From: Fagopyrum homotropicum | Taxonomy: Eukaryota > Streptophyta > Magnoliopsida > Caryophyllales > Polygonaceae | Direction of reading: 5' to 3' | NCBI GenBank assembly: GCA_033239125.1 | Contig: BSWB01000004.1 | Location: 59,519,501-59,583,500, forward strand | Length of the DNA stretch: 64,000 nucleotides | In this document: positions 34,960 through 44,532 of the stretch, piece by piece | Numbering within the stretch: the first letter of the stretch is position 1 | Layout of the letters: the number at the start of each line of letters is the position of its first letter | Notes under the pieces: generated by a model | Databases searched by the model: none | Told to the model about the DNA's origin: nothing | Seen by the model: the letters and a program-made list of their open reading frames with translations, nothing else | Position numbers and translations under genes: made by a program

Positions 34960-35766
34960 CGCTAGCAACTCTTTCTCGGTGGTAGCATAATTGAGTTGGG
35001 CATCATCTAGTGTCTTGCTAGCATAATAGATGGCATGCGTAAGCTCATCTTTCCTTTGTCCCAAAACAGCCCCAACTGCTACATCACTCGCGTCACACAT
35101 GATCTCAAACGGTAGACTCCAATCTGGGGGTTGCATGATGGGTGCGGAGATCAAAGCATTCTTCAATCTACAAAAAGCTTCAAGGCAATCCTTGGAGAAA
35201 ACAAACTCAACATCTTTCATTAGTAGGTTAGTAAGAGGCTTAGAAATTTTAGAGAAATCTTTAATGAATCTCCGGTAAAAACTGGCATGCCCTAGAAAAC
35301 TCCTTACCCCCTTCACTGAGGTAGGAGGTGGCAACTTCTCTATCGTCTCTATCTTAGCCCTATCAACCTCAATGCCACGGTTGGACACTAAATGTCCCAA
35401 CACAATGCCTTCACTTACCATGAAGTGGCATTTTTCCCAATTTAAGACAAGATTTGTCTCCTCACATCTTTTAAGCACCAAAGACAAGTTAGCTAAGCAA
35501 TCATCAAATGAAGATCCGTAAACAGAGAAATCATCCATAAACACTTCCATGATATTTTTAATATATTCAGAAAAGATAGCCATCATACACCTTTGAAAGG
35601 TGGCGAGTGCATTACACAACCCAAATGGCATTCTCCTATATGCAAATGTACCCTAAGGACATGTGAATGTAGTTTTCTCTTGGTCATCGGGGTGGATTGG
35701 GATTTGGAAGAACCCACTATACCCATCTAAGAAACAAAAATGGGAATGTTGAGTTAATCTCTCTAG
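34960..35766 (-). pseudogene. RT catalytic half and RNase H start of element A
   Basis: MPFGLCNALATFQR, intact catalytic FMDDFSVYGSS, FLGHASFYRRFIKDF, CDASDVAVGAVLGQ, then ATTEKELLAVV where B interrupts it. A TGG to TAG stop precedes MPFGLC (about 35655). The frame is otherwise open, so this RT is less decayed than those of B-D. It continues at 11564 on the other side of B. Confidence 0.87.
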
Positions 35767-36098
35767 CATTTTGATAACGTGATTTATGACGTTAGTATAG
35801 GCATACATTTAGATAGTTTTCCCCATTATTCATGCACGGTTTGGCATTAGTTCACGACGTTTACACTCATTTCATGCATAATTCTAGAAAAGACGTCTAC
35901 ACGAGCTTTTGTCGGTGTTGTAGGTATTTTGGGGGTCTTTTGGACATTAACCGATGCATTCGAGGGTCAAGCCTCATGGTGGTACACATCCAAAGCTTTG
36001 AAGGAGCATAATTGGAGCAACAAAGGACACAAAGACCACTATTAGTGCAAGCAATGGAGCAATTCATGGCTAGACGATCATAACATGTTTCTGTTGAA

Positions 36099-36156
36099 GA
36101 AAATCGGACCATCACTCAGGAAAATCGGCCGATTTTCCTGACTGGGTCGATATTTC
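36099..36156. promoter_or_regulatory. Tripartite palindromic module with 24-bp perfect palindrome (F, upstream)
   Basis: Arm GAAAATCGGACC (36099-36110); perfect 24-bp palindrome 36117-36140 with half CAGGAAAATCGG; arm GGTCGATATTTC (36145-36156). It ends 64 bp before the TATA-like box. Confidence 0.8.
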
Positions 36157-36694
36157 TACCTTCAACAGCTTAAGCCACGTGTCCCACGATCTCTTTGTCC
36201 GGCCTTGCTCTTGGTGGAGAATATAAGTGGGCCTGCAAGCTGTTGCTGAGCATCTCTCCTCTCCCACATTCTCTCATTGACAGCTCATTCCATTGGGGAT
36301 AGACTTGGAGAAGAGGAAAACTCTCTCAAATTGAAGTAAGAAGAAGAACACCAATCTAAGAGTGATAGTGAGGTTTTGAGTGATTTTTGGAGTCTTTGAT
36401 TGAAGAACTATTGCAAGGATTGTTATGAACGTTTTGGAACTTCATTTGAAGGGTTGTAAGTCTTGCTAAAACTTAGATTCAGCTGAGATTTATTGTTTTT
36501 ACTTGCTTATCTTTCATCATCCATCTATGAAAACCATGTATGCTTGTGTGATGATTTTGGATCTTGATATGCATATTATTGGCTAGTTTATTGTGATTCT
36601 GGAGTGATGGATTAATGGTTATGGCTTGGGTGATGATAGGATGGACTTATATGTTAGTTTAGGATGATTTGTATGCACGAAACCCATTCCAGAA

Positions 36695-36756
36695 GGAAAA
36701 ATCGGGCTGTTCTTCAGTCAAATCGGCCGATTTTTCCATGATCCACTCGATTTTCC
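36695..36756. promoter_or_regulatory. Tripartite palindromic module (F, downstream)
   Basis: Arm GGAAAAATCGGGC (36695-36707), centre AAATCGGCCGATTT (36720-36733, perfect 14 bp), inverted arm CCACTCGATTTTCC (36743-36756). Confidence 0.75.
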
Positions 36757-37604
36757 TCTCTGTAGCTCTTTAATTGATGAATCTGTATGTTAAGGTGTTA
36801 GGTTGTTGAAATCCTAGTGTTTATTTAGCTTAATTTAGCTTAGGATCACCTAAAGCTATCAACCTAAGTGAGGGAAGAGATCTACCCGATGATTTCCGAT
36901 CTTAGATACCTAAGATGATGAATTCTAGGTAGTAGTGAGCCTCACAAGCCTCTATTGGATTGAGTGTGCTAGGATTATTGCTTGAGACTTACTTTTCTGA
37001 GACTTACCCGGTAAGGAGAGGTTTGCCACTTAAGTAGTGTCCGGTTTGTGTAGAATTCCCTACTTTACCTCCTTGAGACTTACCCGGTAATAGGAGTTTG
37101 ATGCGGGATTAGTGAAGTAAGAGACCTACCCGGTAATTGCTTCCATTAGTGAAACACCCTTTCCCAACACCGCAGCCTTGTCCTTAGAATCTTTAGAACC
37201 TTGAGTCCAATGCCATAACCGGAAATCTTGACCTCTAGAATCCACTTTTCTCTCTTTTATCACATATTTTGTGCTTGTGTTACTTGTTTACCTTGCTAGC
37301 TTGAGTTGTTAGTTTGTTTTATTTTCTTGCTTGATTTGTGATCTTTGCTTGATCACCACAAAAACCAACCAAAAATATCGAGATTTTCATTTCTTTGTTC
37401 CTTGACCTTTTCTTAGACTAGATCCACACTATCTATGACCATTGTTTGACTTGATTTCACCTTAGTCTTTGTGTTCGACCTCGGAATACTATCTTTACTA
37501 CAAACGTCCCATACACTGCGGGTTCGCTAGGAGTTAGGAGAAATATAACGAGTATAAATTTAAAACCTATTGCGTATCACACACATCCTGAGCGTAACAC
37601 ATTT

Positions 37605-38213
37605 GGTCAATGAAGGGAAGAGGGAAGTAATCTTTCCTAGAAGCCACATTTAGTTTCCCATAGTCTATACACATCCTCCATCCCGTACCGTTCTAGTTGG
37701 GATTAATTCATTATTCTCATTTATTACTACGGTCATCCCACCTTTCTTAGGAACCACATGCACGGGACTAACCCACTTACTATCCGTAATCGGGAAAATG
37801 ATTCCCACATCTAGCAATTTAAGAATCTCTTTCTTTACTACTTCTTTCATGATGGGGTTTAGTCTTCCTTGAGGTTCAATTGAAGGTTTGTGATTATCTT
37901 CCATTAAGACCTTATGCATGCACAAAGAAGGTTTAATGCCAACTAAATCATCAATGGGATAGCCAATAGCCTTCCTATGCAATCTCAATTCATGCAACAA
38001 TCTAGTCAACTTATCATCATTCAAGCATGCATTAACAATCACCGGATAAGTAGAATCTTCACCAAGAAAAGCATACTTAAGATGAGAGGGGAGGGGTTTA
38101 ATTTCAAGTTTAGGAGGACCTTTATCGATTGGAGACGCTCCATACAATGTAGGTTGAGATGAATCCAAAGCTAATGAAGACTCCTCAAGGCTCCTTTGAA
38201 GCTTGATCAACAA
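37605..38213 (-). pseudogene. RT N-terminal half of element A
   Basis: Minus strand: PPKLEIKPLPSHLKYAFLGED, CMHKVLMEDNHKPS, SKWVSPVHVVPKKGG, then RTVRDGGCV where a small frameshift occurs (DGGCV in place of a GWRMC-type block). It continues at 35766 beyond solo LTR F, which lies within the codons for the QML/ERL segment. Confidence 0.85.
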
Positions 38214-39818
38214 CTAAGGCTCTTTCTGGAGAAACCACGGGCAAAATTACGGTCTCTGGCATAACCACGGCCGTGGAACTTGCTAAGCTAGCACTTTTGA
38301 GCATTCCAGAGTGTTCCATGGGAGAAATCACGGCCGTGGTTCTGGGTGACAGACCGTGATTCCTACAGTGATTCAGCATACTTTCGTGTACTTCAAATTC
38401 AGCACTTCTCTTCTTTTCCAATGCATCCAAGGCCTTGATTTCTTCATTGCAATCATCTTCAAACCCTTCCTCCATCAAACTTAAGCTAAGAACCTTCTAC
38501 AAGGGGTCCTTGATCAAGATCAAGCTCACAACTTCTCTACATTCCTCTTGCTCGATTATGTTGAACACATCTTCACCAAGGGTTGGCCCCTTCATCATTG
38601 TGGATAGTTTGAACTTGATATTCTCTTCTCCAATGTAGAAAGAGAGAATTCCATTTTTCAATCCACCAAGCATCCCGATGTAGCCAAGAAAGGTCTACCC
38701 AAGATGATGGGAACCGGATAGTCCGCCGGGATGTCTAAAACAACGAAGTCTATGGGCACATAGAACTTCCCGAGTTGCACCGGTATGTCCTCCAAGATTC
38801 CAACCAGGTGAGTGATTGAACGGTTCGCCATGTAAAGGGTCATCTTGACCGGCTTTGGCTCTCCTAGCCCAACCTTGTTGCAAAATGCAAGCGGGATGAT
38901 GCTTACACTTGCCCCAAGATCACATAGGGCTTCATACTTCACTTCTCCCACTCTAATTGGCACACAAAAAGATCCCGGATATCTTAGCTTAGGAGGCATC
39001 TCGTCCTTCATAGTTTGAATCCATTCGGAGGACCTCTTTGTCATCCTCACTTCTACATACTCCTCCAACTTCCTTTTGTTGGAGAGTATTTCCTTCAAAA
39101 ACTTGTCATATGCCGGCATACCTAGAATAGCATCCATGAACTGAATGTTAATATGCAATTTAGACATAAGTTCAAGGAATTTACCGAAGTGTTTGTCCAA
39201 GCGAGCTCTTGCTCGTGATTGTAGGAATGGTAGTGGTGGCTTGTATGGAGGTGGTGACACATATGTTGGCTTATCATCCTTGCTCTTGCCTCCATCTTCT
39301 TGCAATGGCTCTTCTTCTATCACCACTTGCTTTCCCTTATCATTTCCCTTAGGTAAGGGATCCTTCATGCTCAGCCCACTCCTTGTTATGAGAGTCAACA
39401 CTTGGCCTCTTGGGTTATCTTCGGTTCTTCCGGGAAGCTTTCCCGGATCTCTATGAGCTTCACCCGCCTTTTGGAACACTTGTGCTTCCAACACCTTTTG
39501 AGCTTTAGAAATGGAAGTCACCGTGCTCTCAAGACCACTCAACCTTCCAAGTAATTGCTCAAACATCATCTCGGTTCTATCCTTTGGAGGTTGAGTAAAT
39601 CCGGGTGGAGGCTCTTGTGAAGCTTTAGGTTGTGGAGCTGCGCTTGTGAAAGCGGGAGGGTTCAAGGCTCCATCCGGGTTAGAATAGGAAAACCCGGGAT
39701 GGTAGTGGTTAGGCCGGTAATTGTTGAATTGCCGGTTGTTGTTGAAGTTCCTTGGGCCTTGATAGTTGTTGTAGTTTCCCCTTCCCATGTAGTTCACATC
39801 TTCCTCCTTGGAAGACAA
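38185..39818 (-). pseudogene. gag C-terminus, protease and linker of element A
   Basis: 39818-38658: GRGNYNNYQGPRNFNNNRQ (Asn/Gly-rich gag tail, no CCHC knuckle), then the protease with CDLGASVSIIPLAFC and ILGRPFLATSGC. A frameshift follows near 38657. Linker 38478-38185 begins MMEEGFEDDCNEEIKALDALE, the counterpart of EEGIDASCDADIR in B. Linker DNA 38258-38372 carries A-type palindromes. Confidence 0.87.
38258..38372. promoter_or_regulatory. A-type palindromic cluster in the protease-RT linker
   Basis: AACCACGGCCGTGGAA-type site at about 38264-38278, AATCACGGCCGTGGTT at about 38327-38342, inverted half-site AGACCGTGATTCC near 38351. It lies at the same place in pol as the B-type cluster 16056-16140. 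Confidence 0.65.
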
Positions 39819-40910
39819 GTTTGCTTACACTTGCACTTGAGGGTTTGCTTGACTCTTCAAAGTTGTAGCACACAACTCCCTCAAAGACTTAAGCTCGTTG
39901 TTGATTGCATCAAGCTTGAAATTACTCATGGTGACTTCACTCACCTCATATGCTCCCGCTTTCCTCTCATCACTCTAACTATGGGAGTACTTTTCAATCA
40001 CCAAAGCTTGTTTCTCTACAAACTCCCAAGCTTCATCCACATTCTTTTCCATGAAAGTCCTACCGGAAAGAGATTCAAGCTTGAATTTGCTATCTTCATC
40101 AAGTCTTTTGAAGTAGATCTCCAATAGCTCTATTTTCGGTATACCATGGTGTGGACAATCTAGGAGAAGGTCTTTGAACCTCTCCCATGACTTGAATAGG
40201 CTTTCTCTATCCTTCATTACAAAGGTATTGATCTTCCCAAGTACTCGGTTGTCATCTCCTCCCAAGTACTCACACGCCCTAGTGGAATCGATTGGTACCA
40301 AGCCAAGGCTTTATCCTTAAGCGAGAAGGAAAAAGCCCTAAGATTATGGTTGTTGTTCTATAACCTAGGCGGCCTTAGAGTCTCCATTAATATCTCATAA
40401 TTCATCAAATGTTGATGAGGGGAATCTCCTTCCATCCCTCCAAATTGATTATGCCGGATCATTTGTAGAACTTGAGGGCGGAGCTCATAATCATGGGCTG
40501 CGGGATCTCCTAAGTTCACACCCGGACGGTGCACTCTTTGAGCCGGATCCATACGTTGCCCCAACGTTTGTGGCTCCTCAATAGCAATGGGCATAACCCG
40601 AATATTAACCGCCGGCTGCGGTTGTGGTGGAGGTGGAGGTTGTTGACAATTAAGCTCTCTTTGCACAAGAGCTTGCCTAATCTCTTCAATCTCCCTCCTA
40701 GTTGCTTCTTGCCTCTCATTGGCAAGTCTCCTTTCATTCTCCAAGAGCTCATCTCTTAACCTAATTTGCTCTAAAGCTTCATCTAACTCAGCTTGGAGAT
40801 CTCTTCCGGCCATCTCTTTTCCCTTTCTAATGCTCTTAGATCTAGCCTTAAGGGTTTTCTCCCGGTTCGGGATCGAATGGAGTTAAATCCTTGCCACGAG
40901 ATCTTCGCAT
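39819..40910 (-). pseudogene. gag of element A (broken)
   Basis: Conserved start MRRSRGKDLTPFDPEPGE at 40910, frameshifted into a stop before MAGRDLQAELDEALEQIR (40813). Capsid-like region TLGQRMDPAQRVHRPGVNLGDP, PQVLQMIRHNQFGG, then a stop (40358) and a deletion around 40245-40300 before SLFKSWERFKDLLLDCPHHG. Multiple breaks; not functional. Confidence 0.85.
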
Positions 40911-41027
40911 ACACCTAAAGAGTGAGAGATGTCCTGAAAATGCAAAGACACAAACCAAACAAGATCAAAAGCAACAAGAAAGACCTACACTATAAACAAT
41001 CACAAAAATGACTCAATCTAGACCTAG

Positions 41028-41045
41028 TCCCCGGCAACGGCGCCA
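41028..41045 (-). other. Primer-binding site of element A (tRNA-Asp type)
   Basis: TGGCGCCGTTGCCGGGGA on the minus strand, identical to B and C, 6 bp inside the 5' LTR end. Confidence 0.85.
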
Positions 41046-41875
41046 AAAACTTGTTACGCTAAGAACGTGACACACAAAAGTCTTAAATTTATAACTCGGT
41101 ATATTTTTCCTAACTCCTAGCGAACCCACAGTGTATGGGTCATTTTGTAGTAAGGATAGTATTCCGAGGTCGAACACAAAGACTAAGGTGAAATCGAGTC
41201 AACAGTGACCTAGGATAGTGAAGATCTAGGCTAAGAAAAGAGAAAGAAATAAAGAAATGAAAATCTCAATGTTTTTGGTTTAGTTTTGTGGTGATCAATC
41301 AAGGATCACTATTCATGCAAGATTAAGCTAGCAAACACAAATGAGTAAACACAAACACAAGGTAGGTAATCAAAGATAGAGAAGCGGATTCTAGGGGTTA
41401 GAAATTCCGGTTATGGTATAGGACTCAAGCTATCTAGTCATTCTTTGGATAAACTATAGTATGTTGGGAGTGGGCGTTTCTAGATTGGGATCAATCACCG
41501 GGTAGGTCTCATGGTCCACTAGTCCGTTCCTAAGGTCTCATCACCGGGTAAGTCTCAAAGAACCTAAGGTTAGGAATTCTACACAAACCGGATTGCTATC
41601 TAGGGATCTAACCTCTCCTCACCGGGTAGGTCTCGGGAAGGCAAGTCCTAAACATAAATCCTAGCACACTCAGTCCAATAGCGGCTAGTGAGGCTCACTA
41701 CTACCTAGAGTTCATCATCTTCGGTACCTAAGAGCAAAAATCCCCGGGTAGGTCTCTTCTTACACTTAGTTGCTAACACTAGGTCACCCTAGGATAGATC
41801 TAGCTCAACAAACACTAGGGTTTCAACAATCTAACAACCTAACACTTAGATTTATCAATACAAGCAGGTCAGACA

Positions 41876-41935
41876 GAATCACGGTCAGTACCTCACTTCC
41901 ACGGCCGTGGAACCTACTAGAACAGGCTGTGATTC
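41876..41935. promoter_or_regulatory. Tripartite palindromic module (A, downstream of TATA)
   Basis: GAATCACGGTC (41876-41886), perfect palindrome TTCCACGGCCGTGGAA (41897-41912), GGCTGTGATTC (41925-41935). Confidence 0.8.
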
Positions 41936-42493
41936 ACAACAGAGGCTAGGTTCGAGCAAACAATTCATCCAAAGGTACGTTTAAGTCTATCCTATCATAG
42001 TCCAAGCCATAACCATCATTTCCTTACCCTAGAATCACATGTATTTAGCCAACAACATGCATCATCACAATCAAAATCATCAAGCATAAAATCATGGATT
42101 CCATATCAAGAGGATGAAATCAAAGAGAGATGAAGCAAATAGAACAAGAAAAATGAGCTGAATAAATGTTAAAAGAGAGACTTACAACCCTTCAAAAGAA
42201 GGTTCGAATTGTTCTTACAAGCCTAGAAAATGTTTCCAACAAACTTCACTCTAAAAACTAAGAAACTCTAAGAATGGTGTGTTCTTCTCTTCTTCTCCAA
42301 TTGAAGTCTTTCTTCTCCTCCAAGAGTAGCTCCAATCCAATTCCAAAATAAGAGAGTATGGGAGAGAATGTGTGTGAGGTATGGTGTGTAGTGGATGTCC
42401 TTTAAAATCAGCCTGCAAGAGTACTTATAGCCTTCACCATTTGCAAGAGTCGGTTATGGAGATCGTGGGACAGCTGTCCCAGCTGTGCAGAGG

Positions 42494-42541
42494 GAATCAC
42501 GGCCCATTCCACGGCCGTGGAACTCCCAGTGGCCGTGATTC
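42494..42541. promoter_or_regulatory. Tripartite palindromic module (A, upstream of TATA)
   Basis: Arm GAATCACGGCC (42494-42504), 16-bp perfect palindrome TTCCACGGCCGTGGAA (42507-42522), perfectly inverted arm GGCCGTGATTC (42531-42541). All 11 arm bases pair. On the transcribed minus strand it lies about 70 bp upstream of the TATA-like box. Confidence 0.85.
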
Positions 42542-42869
42542 TGGTGCTTCAACCTTCTTTTGATCGTTGAGCCATGAGTTGGTGCAAGGCGTGTACCAAC
42601 ATGGTCCTATGTGTTCTCCCTTGCTCCTAACTTGCTTCCCAATAAGTCCCAAGGTGTGTCATTACGAGGAACGATCCTTGGATGTATCGATTAAACTCCG
42701 AAAGCTCCCAAAATACCTACAAAACATGCAAAGGTCCGTGTAGACGTCTATCTCGACAACATATATGAATTAAGTGCAATTTGTCACGAACTAATGCTAA
42801 ACTATGCATGAATAGCGGGAAAAACTATCTAAATGGATGCCTAGACTAACGTCATAAATCGTATTATCA

Positions 42870-43971
42870 AGTATATTAAGATGTCATTGATGAAAACTAC
42901 TACGAATTGGTCCAAGAAGTCGATGAAGATGCCATTCATCAACTGCATGAAGACGGCGGGCGCATTCTTGAGCCCGAATGGCATCACGACAAACTCATAA
43001 TTATCGTACCTGGTCCGAAATTCGGTCTTCAGAATATCCTCCTTTCTCATCCTCAACTGGTGATATCCCGACCTTAAATCAATACGTGAAAACACGGTAG
43101 CTCCCTGCAACTAGTCTCGCAAATCATCGATACGGGGTAACGGATACTTGTTCTTGATGGTAACCTTGTTTAGCTCTCAATAATCAATGTATAATCTCAT
43201 CGACCCATCCTTCTTCTAGACGAAGAGTATTGGTGCTCCCCAAGGAGAAATACTAGGGTCTCTGCCAATGAAGGACTCGTCTTCTCCTTTATCGCATAAC
43301 ACTAGAAGGCCTCGCATCCCTGCTTGATAAATTTTGCAGCTCGGACCGCGCTGATGACTGTACCGGTCTTTTTGAGGTCCCAACCCTGGAAGATCTCCTC
43401 ATGGCCAGCCTTTGTGGTGACCGTCACGGTCCTCCTACTGATATCCAATACAACACGATGGTGGTCCATCCAGTCCATTCCTAATATTACTTCTTCATGC
43501 ACTAGGTGCATGACGTAGAAGTCGGCTAACCAATCACAGTTTCCCAGACGAATGGAGCAACTATGAACCTCCCTTTTACTGCGAACCTTACAGCCGTCGG
43601 GTAACCCTATAATGAAGGATCTCCCCCCTACCGTATCTAAGACCAACCTATCTACACAATCATTAGAAATAAAAGCGTGCGTAGCACCCTTATCGAAAAG
43701 TACCTTGACCGGAAAGCCATGAATCTAAATAGTACTTGTGGTTGTAGGCGCCACCAGCTCGACTGCACTTCTCAACTCAAAAAACTCTAGCCTGAATGCC
43801 TCTAGTCTTTGTGGTGCCTCGACCACGTCCTCTACCTCTCCCTTGTGCCGGGGAAGAACCTTGAGAATTAGTGTGGCATGGGGCTCGTTGTTGCTGACTC
43901 CGGGCCTGATATTGAGGCGGTTGATAGGTGATGGAACGTATTAACAATAATTGGGATTTGAAGAACAACAA
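42870..43971 (-). pseudogene. Chromovirus-like Ty3/Gypsy fragment G (gag tail, protease, partial RT)
   Basis: Minus strand. Gag tail rich in Gln and GRGRGRG (about 43930-43800), protease VLFDKGATHAFIS (about 43705; the usual Ser of DSGA is Lys) and ILGMDWMDHH. A deletion then joins QGCEAF to the middle of RT (GAPILF, KDGSMRLYIDY, KYPLPRIDDL, FSRIDLRSGYHQ, MPFGLKNAP). It ends at VVVFINDILIY, where the first catalytic Asp is Asn and element A begins. Several stops. The remainder of G must lie left of the window. Clade is probably Tekay-like, by motif memory only. Confidence 0.8.
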
Positions 43972-44524
43972 CGAAGAAATGTCTCTGGTGCCCCACCGCC
44001 CCCGCGGAGTAGTGTCTCCACCCCTACGGTGGCACTACACTCCGGCAATGCAGCTTGCGCCTTCGCCAGCGCCCGGAACTAGCTTATCACCGCCCCTACG
44101 GCCGCCTATGGCCGCCCCTGTGGTGACTCACCATAAAGAAGCGAACCCGGAACCTTGCACCTTAGCCTACGGACCTATGAAGCCGAAGAGCCACTGTCGC
44201 CACCCCTGCGGTGACACTTGGCCGCCCTTGCGGCAATTTTGTTTTGTATTGTGGGTTGGTATTGGCTTGTGGATGGTGTCATGGAACGTCTTTTGTATAT
44301 TCCTAACTAATATTGTGTGACAAGCCAAGACCAGTTATCTATTATCATTAGGATGTCAAGGCCATTCATGTCGTACTTCATTTATTCTTCCGTTCATATT
44401 TTATATATCTAAAGCCTTTGGGGGACCCATATGGGTCCCCTAACTCCGAACGCCTAGCCCACTTTTGGGGACATTATATGGGCTTCAATGTTGGGTTGTG
44501 AGTTGTGAATGAATCTTATACAAT
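43972..44524. other. G+C-rich stretch with repeated small inverted repeats, no gene
   Basis: 44000-44240 has five or six copies of a CCRCCCCTRCGGYG-like unit (for example near 44018, 44082, 44105, 44192 and 44219). Some copies are hairpin-like, such as GCCGCCCTTGCGGC. It may be leader or gag DNA of element G, but I cannot prove this. 44300-44524 holds nothing recognisable. Confidence 0.4.
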
Positions 44525-44532
44525 GATGATAT

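Larger units (their letters stand above)
35772..37599 (+). mobile_element. Solo LTR F (A-related family, 1828 bp)
   Basis: Starts TGATAACGTGATTTATG and ends GAGCGTAACA. Perfect TSD CATTT at 35767-35771 and 37600-37604. It resembles A's LTR (same start, same end, four GAGACTTACCCGGT-type motifs at 36877, 36999, 37075 and 37121), but its palindromic modules differ from A's. TATA-like ATATAAGTGG at 36221-36230. Confidence 0.93.
7761..42869 (-). mobile_element. Athila-type LTR retrotransposon (element A), nested host of B-F
   Basis: Read on the minus strand: 5' LTR (41052-42869), tRNA-Asp-type PBS (41028-41045), gag (to about 39819), protease, RT, RNase H, integrase, then a truncated 3' LTR (7761-10079). 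The body is split by F (35772-37599) and B/C (11565-34954), and the 3' LTR by E and D. Continuity is proved by RNase H codons ending at 34960 and resuming at 11564. A deletion removed everything between the integrase C-terminus and the inner part of the 3' LTR (junction 10072-10079). A differs from B-E in LTR sequence and still has integrase. Confidence 0.9.
41052..42869 (-). repeat. 5' LTR of element A (1818 bp)
   Basis: Minus strand starts TGATAATACGATTTATG (42869) and ends GCGTAACA (41052). TATA-like TATAAGTA at about 42413-42421. Four inverted GAGACYTACCCGGTGA copies (about 41495, 41541, 41619, 41741). Two tripartite modules (listed separately). At 42870 the sequence continues as element G RT codons. 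Confidence 0.92.

Noticed and set aside
6293..36756. CRISPR-like array from repeated palindromes
   Set aside because: Plant transposon DNA; sites are dispersed with irregular spacing, without unique spacers or cas genes.
43928..44320. Proline-rich open frame of 130 codons
   Set aside because: Arises from the repeated CCGCCCC units; no family resemblance and it overlaps the end of element G on the other strand.
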